From the NCBI GenBank assembly GCA_964544285.1, contig CAZJAQ010000026.1, forward strand, positions 1 to 18,633: a stretch of DNA of 18,633 bases, read 5' to 3'. Numbering within the stretch: position 1 is the stretch's first letter; each line of letters opens with the position of its first letter. Position numbers and translations under genes: made by a program. The notes beneath the pieces were generated by a model. The model was not told the origin of the DNA. It worked only from the letters and a program-made list of their open reading frames with translations, and made no database searches. Below are positions 1 to 7,128 of this stretch, in pieces. The stretch is from CAYGVX01 sp964544285. GTDB lineage: Archaea > Thermoproteota > Bathyarchaeia > Bathyarchaeales > SOJC01.

Positions 1-37
1 CTTCTTCAAGGGCATCAGCGTTGGCGAGTATGGTCAT
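1..37 (-). CDS. 5' end of an unidentified protein, cut by window edge
   Basis: Reading the minus strand from an ATG at 37 gives MTILANADALEE and then runs off the left edge. A TTTAAA-like element lies just upstream, and the next gene on the plus strand starts divergently at 127. Only 12 residues are visible, so no function can be assigned, and it could be a chance open frame. Confidence 0.4.
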   Translation of the reverse strand, partial: MTILANADALEE

Positions 38-86
38 AGCTGCTTTAAACTATAGATTTTCGGCGTTTAAAAGCTATCTTCAAAAC

Positions 87-122
87 ATAAATACCGAAGC
101 TTCATAGAGGTATCGAAGGTGG
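87..122 (+). promoter_or_regulatory. TATA-like box and Shine-Dalgarno for the 53-aa gene
   Basis: An archaeal TATA-like element (ATAAATA) lies at 87-93, about 35-40 bases before the ATG at 127. A purine-rich Shine-Dalgarno (AGGTGG, 117-122) ends four bases before the start. Together they support transcription and translation of the short gene that follows. Confidence 0.5.
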
Positions 123-126
123 TTTA

Positions 127-288
127 ATGGCTAAGGAAGAAGTGGGAAGAGAAGTTACAGAACTCCGTGAAAGAGTGGTACGCCTAGAGGTTAAAGTCGA
201 GGAACTCAACAAACGCATCGACAGCCTCTCAAGCTACGCCAAAGAATTGTACAACTATCTCCAAAAACAACCTAGGTCTTCTTGGTAG
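127..288 (+). CDS. Small coiled-coil protein (53 aa)
   Basis: This 53-codon frame starts at an ATG with a good Shine-Dalgarno (AGGTGG) and ends at TAG. Residues about 5-48 are highly charged, with hydrophobic residues at heptad-like spacing (VTELRERVVRLEVKVEELNKRI), which predicts one amphipathic helix forming a coiled coil. There is no signal peptide or membrane segment, and the tail is short and polar. The family is not recognised. Small proteins of this type often oligomerise or act as adaptors, but that is only a guess. It stands alone: the left neighbour is divergent and the DUF996 gene on the right converges on it. Confidence 0.7.
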   Translation: MAKEEVGREVTELRERVVRLEVKVEELNKRIDSLSSYAKELYNYLQKQPRSSW

Positions 289-308
289 AGAAAAAAAAGA
301 AAAAAAGA
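289..308 (-). terminator. Oligo-T terminator for the DUF996 gene
   Basis: Read on the minus strand, the bases just after the DUF996 stop form two long T runs separated by a single C (plus-strand A runs at 291-306). Archaeal transcription commonly ends at such U-rich stretches without a hairpin. The tract lies in the short gap between two converging genes. Confidence 0.55.
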
Positions 309-312
309 GGCT

Positions 313-936
313 TTACGACGGTGGCGGCGGGGGCGCTGGTCCGGCAGCTGTGGGTTTAATCGAGAAGAAGGCGACGGCTAGCAGTATTAAGGCTATCCAT
401 ATGATTATGAATCCTATCAAGATTATCGTTAGGACGGCGCCTATCAGCAGTAGCAGTCCCGCGGTGGAGAACATGCCGACTCCAGACTTTGCTGCGATTA
501 TGTTGAATGATTTTCTGTAGAAGACAGCTGAAATGACGACGAATATGAACAAAACAACTAAGGCTGCAATAAGCGCTCCCACCAAGGCTAGAATGGCGGT
601 TGGGTCAATGAAACCTTCTTGGAATGCTTCCATCCACTCAGCAGCGTTTGTCAAGTCGCTGATGGGTAGAGTGGCGAGTGCCATTAGAACTGTAGCAAAA
701 AGGGTGCCCACGAAGGCTATTCCCCCTACTATGGTCAGTATAAAACCATAGAGAGTGTTGTTGAATATGCCTGCTTCGTTGTAGTTGTCCGCTAATCCCT
801 TCATGGCTATCAGCACAAGGATTATGCCTATTAGACCAAGTGCACCTGCGTAGAATGTTCCGAAGAAGCCTAGAAAGCCTATGACAAGCAGTATCGCTCC
901 TATGCCACCTAAGTTTTTGCTCGTTTCTAGATTCAT
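313..936 (-). CDS. DUF996 family membrane protein
   Basis: This 207-residue, strongly hydrophobic protein matches archaeal DUF996 in its N-terminal half: MNLETSKNLGGIGAILLVIG, then a second helix, IAMKGLADNYNEAGIFNN and a third helix. I count five to six membrane segments (about 10-28, 31-46, 62-88, 114-139, 158-192). The function of DUF996 is unknown. The C-terminus is a short proline-rich tail ending in APPPPPS. The ATG at 936 fits the family's usual N-terminus, and a TATA-like element lies about 35-45 bases upstream. It is followed by an oligo-T terminator and appears to be monocistronic. The family assignment is from memory of its conserved motifs, so it is likely but not tested. Confidence 0.8.
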   Translation of the reverse strand: MNLETSKNLGGIGAILLVIGFLGFFGTFYAGALGLIGIILVLIAMKGLADNYNEAGIFNNTLYGFILTIVGGIAFVGTLFATVLMALATLPISDLTNAAEWMEAFQEGFIDPTAILALVGALIAALVVLFIFVVISAVFYRKSFNIIAAKSGVGMFSTAGLLLLIGAVLTIILIGFIIIWIALILLAVAFFSIKPTAAGPAPPPPPS

Positions 937-970
937 CTATTAAGGCCTCGGAGAACACGGTTTCTATCTG

Positions 971-982
971 TTTAAATAAAAG
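971..982 (-). promoter_or_regulatory. TATA-like box for the DUF996 gene
   Basis: On the minus strand this reads TTTATTTAAA, about 35-45 bases upstream of the DUF996 ATG at 936. The spacing fits an archaeal TATA box with a short leader. Confidence 0.45.
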
Positions 983-1101
983 CTTTTCTAGAACATTGCA
1001 ACCTACAATGGCCTTTGAACAAACAGGTAGCAGATTCGTTCCATTCACAGAAATGACAAGAACAACAGCCATTTTGAAGCAATCTTCAAAGTAGAAAAAG
1101 T

Positions 1102-1464
1102 TTAAGGTGGGAGCGGAGGACTTTCTTGGCGTACAGTAGGTGTAGGTTTCCATAGCATTGCCAGTATTCCACCTATAATTGAAAGCAGACCTCCAAAAGC
1201 AGTTATTATGCCAAATATTGAGATTATGCCGAGGATAAGCACTAATATCCCCCATGTTTTCGCAGAGCTGGGCGTAGTATACATCATAATCGCTCCAATA
1301 ATTATGATTATTCCGAAGATTGCGAAAGTCCCTAGTATCGCCCCAACACCAAGCGTGAAAAGTGCGATTACAGCGCCAACAATGGCCAACCCGATTCCAC
1401 CAAGAAGAACAAAGATTCCACCGATTAAAGATAGCACAAACGCTGCAACGGGTTTTTCTTCCAT
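1102..1464 (-). CDS. Small four-helix membrane protein with proline-rich tail
   Basis: From the ATG at 1464 this gives 120 residues starting MEEKPVAAFVLSLIGGIF; a GTG three codons upstream (1473) is an alternative start. Four hydrophobic segments fill most of the protein (about residues 5-27, 28-48, 49-62 and 70-104), rich in Gly, Ile and Ala, with almost no charged residues after position 5. The tail TPTVRQESPPLPP is proline-rich, like that of the neighbouring DUF996 protein. Layout and composition resemble small archaeal multi-pass proteins of unknown function, and no named family is certain. A TATA-like stretch at about 1501-1514 suggests a very short leader. The function is unknown. Confidence 0.65.
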   Translation of the reverse strand: MEEKPVAAFVLSLIGGIFVLLGGIGLAIVGAVIALFTLGVGAILGTFAIFGIIIIIGAIMMYTTPSSAKTWGILVLILGIISIFGIITAFGGLLSIIGGILAMLWKPTPTVRQESPPLPP

Positions 1465-1539
1465 TCTATTCACTCAAACTCATATTTTATCTTGTGGGCT
1501 AATAAGATTTATTGATGCTGGTTGGCTTTGAGAAGAGAA

Positions 1540-2322
1540 TCATTTTCGTTGGATTATTTTCATATAGGCAAACATGGCGGTCGCGGCGAAAATCGCCGAG
1601 AAAACTACTACGTTTCTTATCATGTCGAACGTGAAGACTGGAGTGCCCAAGAGGAAGGAGCGAATGAGGTCTGCACCGCTGCTCAGGGGATTAAGCTCAG
1701 CCAACACCACTAAAGGCTGAGGCATTATTCCCTCTTGACCAAGAGTCTGTATGAGCGATAGCGGGTAGAAGATGCTGCTGCAGAAAAACAGCACGTAATA
1801 AACCAAGCCTCTCGCCGTGACGAATTTCTCAAAGCTCGTCGTGGAGACTGCTATGGCTATGCTCAAGCCCGAAATCCCCGTCGCGAGCAGAAAAAGAGCG
1901 CCCAAGATGACGAGAAACTGTGGTAGCGATGGAAAGCCGAGAAAAAGAAACGTGGTCAAGAGCAGGGGCGACATGTACAGCATTCCCCTCAGCCCGCCTG
2001 CAAACACTCTACCCACAGCGAGTTCTAGGCGTGTGAGGGGTAGGCTAAGCATGTAGTGATGAATTTCGCGGCGTACTTCCATGTTTATTTCCCTTCCAAT
2101 CATGAAGGCAGAAGCAAACAAGCCGACCACCGTGACCCCTGGAGCGAAGAAGCTGAAGTAACTGATGATTTGTCTGGCGAGCTCAGGGTTTACCATTTGG
2201 TCATACACTACTGCCATGATAAATAAGTCTGTAAGGTTCATACTGATAAGCCCGACAAGCCACCATTTGTAGCGGAAGAAGTTTACGAAATCGTACTCGA
2301 TTACATGCAAGATTCCTTTCAT
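1540..2322 (-). CDS. ABC-2 type transporter permease (second of pair)
   Basis: This 260-residue integral membrane protein has about six hydrophobic helices in the ABC-2 arrangement: a short cytoplasmic N-terminus, two helices (about 20-40 and 55-75), the amphipathic coupling stretch INMEVRREIHHYMLSLPLTRLELAVGR, then four more helices. LSLPLTRLELAVGR corresponds to the family's 'lPvsr.e.llGk' signature, and LNPLSSGADLIRSFLLG is the typical ABC-2 motif before the last helix. Its ATG directly abuts the stop of the upstream permease (TAGATG), so the two are very likely translationally coupled. With its paralog and the ATPase it would form a heterodimeric exporter. The substrate cannot be deduced. 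Confidence 0.88.
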   Translation of the reverse strand: MKGILHVIEYDFVNFFRYKWWLVGLISMNLTDLFIMAVVYDQMVNPELARQIISYFSFFAPGVTVVGLFASAFMIGREINMEVRREIHHYMLSLPLTRLELAVGRVFAGGLRGMLYMSPLLLTTFLFLGFPSLPQFLVILGALFLLATGISGLSIAIAVSTTSFEKFVTARGLVYYVLFFCSSIFYPLSLIQTLGQEGIMPQPLVVLAELNPLSSGADLIRSFLLGTPVFTFDMIRNVVVFSAIFAATAMFAYMKIIQRK

Positions 2323-3105
2323 CTACTGCCAGCCTCCGCCTTCGAGTCTTCTTTCGTATATCGTGACGCCGATGACTGTGAAAGTGGCGAAGAACACGAC
2401 TAGCCCGAGTATGGCTACTAAGGGTGTCAGCATGAGGTATTGCTCGATGCCTACGCCCCAACGGAATAGGTCGGAAGCAAAGGAGACGGGGTTGAATTCA
2501 GCGATAACCGCGTACACTTGGCTTGCGTCCTGTATGAAAACTTGTGGGTACATAACTGTGCTCAGCCTGATTATTAGGGCATCTAAGACTCCCATGAGAA
2601 TGTCGAAGCGGTCGCCCGATTTCAACGCCACTGCGATTGTGATGCTCATTCCTGAAACCCCGAAGGCGAAGAGGAACAACGCCGAGAGGGCGATCACAAA
2701 GTTAATCGGGCTTGTTATTCCCACTATCGCCAAAGCTATTGCAATGAGTGGTCCTACGAAGATGAAGCTGCGTATCCCTCCGCCGATGGACCTTCCCAGC
2801 ACGAGTTCTCTTCTGGAAACGGGCAGGCTTAGGAGGTACTCGAAGACTCCGTGCTCTGCCTCCTCGAAAATGTCGTATCCTATGAACACTGAGGCTGAGT
2901 AGAGCATCATCACTATGAGCCCGGCGACGTAGTAGTGGAAATAGACGCCTTGAAGGTCGACGATAACCAGTCGCGAGACGATTATGCCGAAGAAGCTGAC
3001 CTGAGCTGCAAACCAGATGGCCCGCATGATTATGAGAAACTTGTATTGCAGGAACATCCGTAGGTCTCTTTCGACGATTGACAACATCTTGTTCGTTTCT
3101 TCCAC
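2323..3105 (-). CDS. ABC-2 type transporter permease (first of pair)
   Basis: This 260-residue permease has the same length and architecture as its downstream neighbour: six predicted helices, with the coupling region DIFEEAEHGVFEYLLSLPVSRRELVLGRSIGGG between helices 2 and 3 and the ABC-2 signature AEFNPVSFASDLFRWGVG before the last helix. The GTG at 3105 lies two bases after the ATPase stop; an ATG six codons later (3087) is an alternative start. It is the middle gene of a three-gene exporter operon. Equal length and shared motifs suggest the two permeases arose by duplication and act as a heterodimer. The substrate is unknown; drug, lipid or polysaccharide export are all possible for this family. 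Confidence 0.88.
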   Translation of the reverse strand: MEETNKMLSIVERDLRMFLQYKFLIIMRAIWFAAQVSFFGIIVSRLVIVDLQGVYFHYYVAGLIVMMLYSASVFIGYDIFEEAEHGVFEYLLSLPVSRRELVLGRSIGGGIRSFIFVGPLIAIALAIVGITSPINFVIALSALFLFAFGVSGMSITIAVALKSGDRFDILMGVLDALIIRLSTVMYPQVFIQDASQVYAVIAEFNPVSFASDLFRWGVGIEQYLMLTPLVAILGLVVFFATFTVIGVTIYERRLEGGGWQ

Positions 3106-3107
3106 CC

Positions 3108-4067
3108 CTAAGGAGCTTTCTGCTGTGCCTCCTCGATCGTCAGCCCAGTGTAATGGACGAACACGTCGTCGAGCGACGGTTCACTCATGTTAATTGAGAG
3201 AATTGGCAAGTCTTTCTTGAGGAATAGCTTCATGATTTGGGGCACGACCTCCTCAACTTTGTTCAGGTAAACCCGTAGGCTCTTCGGGTTAATCTCGACT
3301 ACGTCTGCAACTTCCTTGAGTTTCTTCAGTTCCTCTAAGGTTTTTGGTGTTGCTTCTTTTTCGAGACGAATCTCAACTATGTCCCCTCCGGGAATGCTGT
3401 CTTTGAGCGTCTTGGGCGTGTCGCATATCAGCAGTTTCCCCTTGTGCATGATGCCAACTCGGTCGGAAAGCACGTCTGCCTCGTATAGTTCGTTGGTGGC
3501 TAAGATTATGGTGGAGCCTTCGTCTCGAAGCTGTCGAATCATGTTCCAAATCTTGTGCTTACCGATGACGTCTATTTGGGCGGTGGGCTCGTCTATGAAA
3601 GCAACCTTGGGTCTTTGAATCAAGATTTTAGCCACTTCAACTCGTTTCCGCATTCCCCCAGAAAGACCATGAACACTTTTATGCTTGGCATCCCACATGT
3701 CCACGTCTTCCAACACTTGCTTGACTCTCTTTTTTCGCTCTTGCGTAGAAAGACCGCAGACCTTCGCATGCCAATTCAACACATCCCACGCCGTGCTCAC
3801 CCAGAGAAGCTTAGGCTCTTGAAAGCAGATTCCAATCAGCTTCCGCACGTCGTCGGGGTTCTTCCTAATGTCGTATTCGCCAACTGAGGCGGTTCCGTCA
3901 GATGGTTTAATCACCGTTGAAAGCATGAGAACTGTGGTTGTCTTGCCGGCGCCGTTGGGACCCAACAGCCCGAAGATTTCTCCGTCTTCGATGCACAGGT
4001 TTAGATGGTCCACTGCAACCAAGTCTTCGTAACACTTCGTCAAGTCAACCGTGCGAATTATAGCCAC
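3108..4067 (-). CDS. ABC transporter ATP-binding protein (DrrA/CcmA type)
   Basis: This is the nucleotide-binding subunit for the two ABC-2 permeases that follow. In order it has Walker A GPNGAGKTT (about residues 36-44 from this start), the Q-loop glutamine in CFQEP, the signature LSGGMRKRVEVA, Walker B VAFIDEPTAQID and a C-terminal DUF4162-like domain ending EPSLDDVFVHYTG. The switch (H-loop) histidine, normally in a TTH context, is replaced by Asn in ILATNELYEAD. I chose the GTG at 4067 because it gives the usual N-terminus (AIIRTVDLTKCYEDLVAVDHLNL) and has AAGGA eight bases upstream; an in-frame GTG at 4082 would add five residues. The TATA-like element is near 4116-4130. Confidence 0.9.
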   Translation of the reverse strand: MAIIRTVDLTKCYEDLVAVDHLNLCIEDGEIFGLLGPNGAGKTTTVLMLSTVIKPSDGTASVGEYDIRKNPDDVRKLIGICFQEPKLLWVSTAWDVLNWHAKVCGLSTQERKKRVKQVLEDVDMWDAKHKSVHGLSGGMRKRVEVAKILIQRPKVAFIDEPTAQIDVIGKHKIWNMIRQLRDEGSTIILATNELYEADVLSDRVGIMHKGKLLICDTPKTLKDSIPGGDIVEIRLEKEATPKTLEELKKLKEVADVVEINPKSLRVYLNKVEEVVPQIMKLFLKKDLPILSINMSEPSLDDVFVHYTGLTIEEAQQKAP

Positions 4068-4115
4068 TAAACATTCCTTCACTAACTTTTGGAGCTAAGA
4101 ATAATGCAGGTCTTC

Positions 4116-4130
4116 GGAAATAAACATATC
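4116..4130 (-). promoter_or_regulatory. TATA-like box for the ABC exporter operon
   Basis: The minus strand reads GATATGTTTATTTCC here, about 50 bases before the ATPase start. This places it as the likely promoter of the three-gene operon within the divergent intergenic region. A separate AT-rich element (AAATATTC, about 4139-4146) could serve the plus-strand protease gene. Confidence 0.4.
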
Positions 4131-4191
4131 GAAGCGTCAAATATTCAACATCTAATCAGAGCTTTTTCTGGAGGATGTTGTGGGAGTATAA

Positions 4192-5661
4192 ATGGTTAAA
4201 GATTTAGGAAAGGAAGCTGTAAAGAGAACGACTAACACGCGTGTGCGCGCCATGAACAAGTCCATAGCTTCCATTGTCATCCTATTCTTCCTTACAATGT
4301 CGTTTAGGCAGAACGCTTTCTCAAATACCACAACAAGAGCATCAGCCACTACAGACCTTTCAGAAATTAGTCTAAATCAAACTGCCGATATGAAAGTGGT
4401 ATTTCTCGGAATCCCCCAAGAGTACGTAGATGTAAACGAATTTGTAGAAAGTGTTTCTAAGAGCGTCGGTCAATTCGCATCCCCAAATACAATGACATGG
4501 AATCTCAATGTGTCCATTCTTTTTCACGAGTTCCCTGAAGACGTTTTAGACTCGTTGGACACTAACGCTTATCACTCGAAGGGCATAACATATTACAACG
4601 TAACTCTTCTGGACTTTTTGTTGTCTCAATTTGAAAACCTAACAATTCCAGAGCGTGGCTATCTCATAGTATTCATGTGGATTCCTGACAACACAACGAA
4701 TCATTCGTGGTTCTACGTCCAAGAGCGGCCTGACCTATTCCTTGGCAGAACAGACTACTTCAATGGTATGCCATTCGAATATTGGGCTTTCCCAACGAGC
4801 TTTGGCGGAATACGTAGAGCGCTCTACTTTGATATAAGCGACACAATCGAACAGACATCATCAAAGCTACTTGTGACGAGCAGAGTTGTCAGCCTATTTA
4901 ACAATGGGTTGACAGACATATTCAACGACTTATTGGGCTCAGAAGACCCCAGAATGATTGCAGCTGACACGCAGAAATACGAGAACTACCAAGTGAGGAT
5001 AATTTGGCTGAACGGAACTGGAGAACCATTCTACCCTGAACGAATTAAAGAAGCATTTGAGGATTTGATGCCTTGGACCAATTGGACAGTNNNNNNNNNN
5101 NNNNNNNNNNNNNNNNNNNNNNNNNNNNNNNNNNNNNNNNNNNNNNNNNNNNNNNNNNNNNNNNNNNNNNNNNNNNNNNNNNNNNNNNNNGCCACAGGAG
5201 AAAGTGGTCCCATGTTTTTGACCCACCTTTTAAGACACGAAATCGGACATTGGGTTAGCCTTTCTCATCATTCATCCAATATAGCGCTGGGTTATCCAAA
5301 AATAATCTGCTCATTGCGCTCCATGACCAATCAGTTCTGTGCTTTCTGCAAGGATGCTAGAGCAAGGATGAGCTTCATATCATATTACAACGCAACTGTC
5401 GAACTTCTTTCAAACGACACGACCAAGAGTAAAGCTTTGGAGAGTGACTTGGAAAATGCGCTTCAACTCTTCTACGATTGGAAGTATGTTGAGGCTATAG
5501 ACGCAATAGTCTCTATCTATCGTAAAGCAAGTGCTCAAGACTTTAGTTGGACTCCATTTATTGTCATAGGGATTATAGTTGGGGCTCTTTGTTTTATTCT
5601 TCTCTTGAAAAGATTTTCCAAGCGTTCTTCCGAACGCAAAGTCGCATTTTCAGATAGTTGA
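4192..5661 (+). CDS. Secreted metzincin-like zinc protease, C-terminally anchored; interrupted by assembly gap
   Basis: The N-terminus is basic, then hydrophobic (SIASIVILFFLTM, about 24-36), as in a signal peptide. The ectodomain carries many N-x-S/T sequons. After the gap comes HEIGHWVSLSHH (about 349-360 in gapped numbering), which fits the metzincin zinc motif HExxHxxGxxH except that Gly is Ser. SMTN, 19 residues later, is a plausible Met-turn, and several cysteines surround it. Residues about 457-478 form one membrane helix followed by a basic tail, so the protease would sit outside the cell anchored at its C-terminus. The ATG at 4192 has GGGAG five bases upstream; the ATG at 4252 lacks one. 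The 100-N gap (5091-5190) hides the region just before the zinc site, so real length and frame continuity are unknown. Metalloprotease is my best call; the substrate is unknown. Confidence 0.75.
   Translation: MVKDLGKEAVKRTTNTRVRAMNKSIASIVILFFLTMSFRQNAFSNTTTRASATTDLSEISLNQTADMKVVFLGIPQEYVDVNEFVESVSKSVGQFASPNTMTWNLNVSILFHEFPEDVLDSLDTNAYHSKGITYYNVTLLDFLLSQFENLTIPERGYLIVFMWIPDNTTNHSWFYVQERPDLFLGRTDYFNGMPFEYWAFPTSFGGIRRALYFDISDTIEQTSSKLLVTSRVVSLFNNGLTDIFNDLLGSEDPRMIAADTQKYENYQVRIIWLNGTGEPFYPERIKEAFEDLMPWTNWTXXXXXXXXXXXXXXXXXXXXXXXXXXXXXXXXXXATGESGPMFLTHLLRHEIGHWVSLSHHSSNIALGYPKIICSLRSMTNQFCAFCKDARARMSFISYYNATVELLSNDTTKSKALESDLENALQLFYDWKYVEAIDAIVSIYRKASAQDFSWTPFIVIGIIVGALCFILLLKRFSKRSSERKVAFSDS
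5091..5190. other. Assembly gap (100 N)
   Basis: Exactly 100 consecutive N bases, the conventional placeholder for a scaffold gap of unknown size. It falls inside the metalloprotease gene. The same frame is open on both sides, which agrees with a single gene but does not prove it. Confidence 0.98.
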
Positions 5662-5870
5662 GTTTCAACATGCCGAAAGCAGCATCTTGCGCTTTCCATA
5701 ACCTCTTCTTCGTCAAGGGTCTTCACAATTTTCCATCACTATCTTCCATCAACAATCACTATGTCAACATTGCACTCACGAGCCTAATAGTGGAATTGAT
5801 ATGGGGGTTTTACTTCTGTAACTATGTCTGTCTTCAAACTCTAACTGGAATAAAGAATGGGAGTGGGAAA

Positions 5871-6343
5871 ATGAACTGGAATGAGTTAGCAAAATACTTC
5901 ATACACGGTTTGCGTTCTCTCTACTCTTCACAGTCTTAGCAATAGTATGGGCTTTCTTGTTACTAGTACTAGTCATGTTAGGGTTCATCATAGGGTTGAT
6001 AATCGGACTCGGGTTCCTGATGCTCATCGTCGGGTTTGCCAACGCAGTGATAACGACTCAATTATGGTTTCCAGTTAAAGCAGGATTCTGGGATCTTGTG
6101 CTCCACGGTCTTGTTCTGTTCATCGCGTTGTTGCTTGTGAACGGCATCTTCATAATAGCACCATCCTTGATGTTCCCTGGAATAGCAACGACAGTGATCA
6201 CATTCGTAATCGCGTCATTCGTGGACGGGTTCGTGGGGAAACACATAGCGGAATTTTGGAGCGATTTACGTGGAGAGAGTGCAGAAGAAATCGCTGAAAG
6301 AAAGTATAGAGAACAGACCAAACCCCTTAACCTTTTTTATTGA
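5871..6343 (+). CDS. Small integral membrane protein, one-base frameshift near N-terminus
   Basis: Two overlapping frames make one sensible protein. The first, from the ATG at 5871 with GGGAGTGGG upstream, gives MNWNELAKYFIHG. The second, open from 5885 but lacking a good start, gives FAFSLLFTVLAIVWAFLLL and on to TKPLNLFY. Restoring one T in the T run at 5909-5911 joins them as HGFAFSLLF, for 157 residues. The repaired protein has about four to five hydrophobic segments separated by LWFPVKAGFWDLVLHG and ends in a charged tail (EFWSDLRGESAEEIAERKYREQ). The family is not recognised and the function is unknown. The T6 run at 6333-6338 could help terminate transcription. An assembly or sequencing indel is more likely than a true pseudogene, because the downstream frame is intact. 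Confidence 0.65.
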
Positions 6344-6518
6344 TAGCCTCCATGACTATGTCAGCTTCTTCGAGGGTCATCGCTCTTACCGTTCAGTAGT
6401 TGGTTCTCCCGAAAATTACACTACCGATGGCGCAGAATACGGCTTTTTGGCTGTCTACTCTGCAGAGTGGGTGGTGAGAAGAGGGACTTGCAGGCAACGT
6501 TAGAAGAAGTTTTGAAGC

Positions 6519-6929
6519 TTACTTTTCGGTGGCTGGAGTCTTTATCGCTGAGCAGACTGGTTTTTGGAGGATGCCGTTGACCCCGTTTACCAAGTTTTTT
6601 CCTATCCCGATGTTGCTGATCTTGCGGCAGATGTGGTTCAACGAGTTTTCGGTGAAGCTGAGCAGGGTTGTTCCTTCGCTAGTGAGCTCGTAGACTTTCC
6701 TTGGTCTCTCGTTGTTGAGGTCCCATTGGCTCTTGATGTAACCCTTTTCCTCAAGGCTGTTCAGGAGGGGATATATCGTGCTCGGACCGAAGTAGACACC
6801 GAAGTTCTTACGTATACTGGAGATTATCTGGTACCCATGCATCGGCTTAGCGTTCAAGAACTGAAGTATCACAAGTTCCAAGAGTCCCTTCATGAGCTTG
6901 TTCTGAACCTCTCTAGTTTCTTGTCCCAT
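6519..6929 (-). CDS. PadR family transcriptional regulator
   Basis: This 136-residue winged-helix repressor has the PadR core at about residues 10-75: LMKGLLELVILQFLNAKPMHGYQIISSIRKNFGVYFGPSTIYPLLNSLEEKGYIKSQW, followed by the wing (ERPRKVYELTSEG). STIYPLLNSLEEKGYI is the family's recognition-helix signature. Residues about 85-136 form a loose C-terminal part that would serve for dimerisation. The ATG at 6929 has GGAAGGGTGA a short distance upstream. It is divergent from a second PadR gene at 7161, and the 231-base space between them carries repeat elements that could be its operator. PadR proteins usually repress neighbouring genes, often exporters; the ligand is unknown. Confidence 0.9.
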   Translation of the reverse strand: MGQETREVQNKLMKGLLELVILQFLNAKPMHGYQIISSIRKNFGVYFGPSTIYPLLNSLEEKGYIKSQWDLNNERPRKVYELTSEGTTLLSFTENSLNHICRKISNIGIGKNLVNGVNGILQKPVCSAIKTPATEK

Positions 6930-6986
6930 TCTTTTTCACCCTTCCTGTCGACGCGTTGAACAGTTAGCTTGTTCACCGCGTATACA

Positions 6987-7020
6987 ATATGTCTCTCTCA
7001 AGACATATCTCAAGACTTAT
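6987..7020. promoter_or_regulatory. Inverted and direct repeats, likely PadR operator
   Basis: A perfect 8-base inverted repeat, ATATGTCT/AGACATAT with a 6-base spacer, occupies 6987-7008. Overlapping it is a near-perfect direct repeat, TCTCAAGACATAT (6996-7008) and TCTCAAGACTTAT (7008-7020), offset by 12 bases. ATGT...ACAT half-sites are typical of PadR operators. The element sits between two divergent PadR genes and beside a TATA-like stretch for the minus-strand gene. Regulation is inferred. Confidence 0.5.
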
Positions 7021-7128
7021 TATACATTAAACAGCCATATAAGGGTTAATGCGACTACGAGTCATAAACGAGCATATCCCGCAGTCCTACTTATTCTAAA
7101 TATTGAATAATCTCTATAAGGGGGAACC

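Noticed and set aside
638..1255. 205-codon minus-strand frame spanning both small membrane protein genes
   Set aside because: It conflicts with the DUF996 frame, which has family similarity and its own promoter and terminator signals.
5658..5870. Upstream part of a 93-codon frame before the frameshifted membrane protein
   Set aside because: Only its last part, from 5871, has a ribosome site and continues into a sensible protein. The upstream 71 codons look like intergenic translation.
6564..6959. 131-codon plus-strand frame opposite the first PadR gene
   Set aside because: The minus-strand frame carries full PadR signatures, so this is its antisense shadow.
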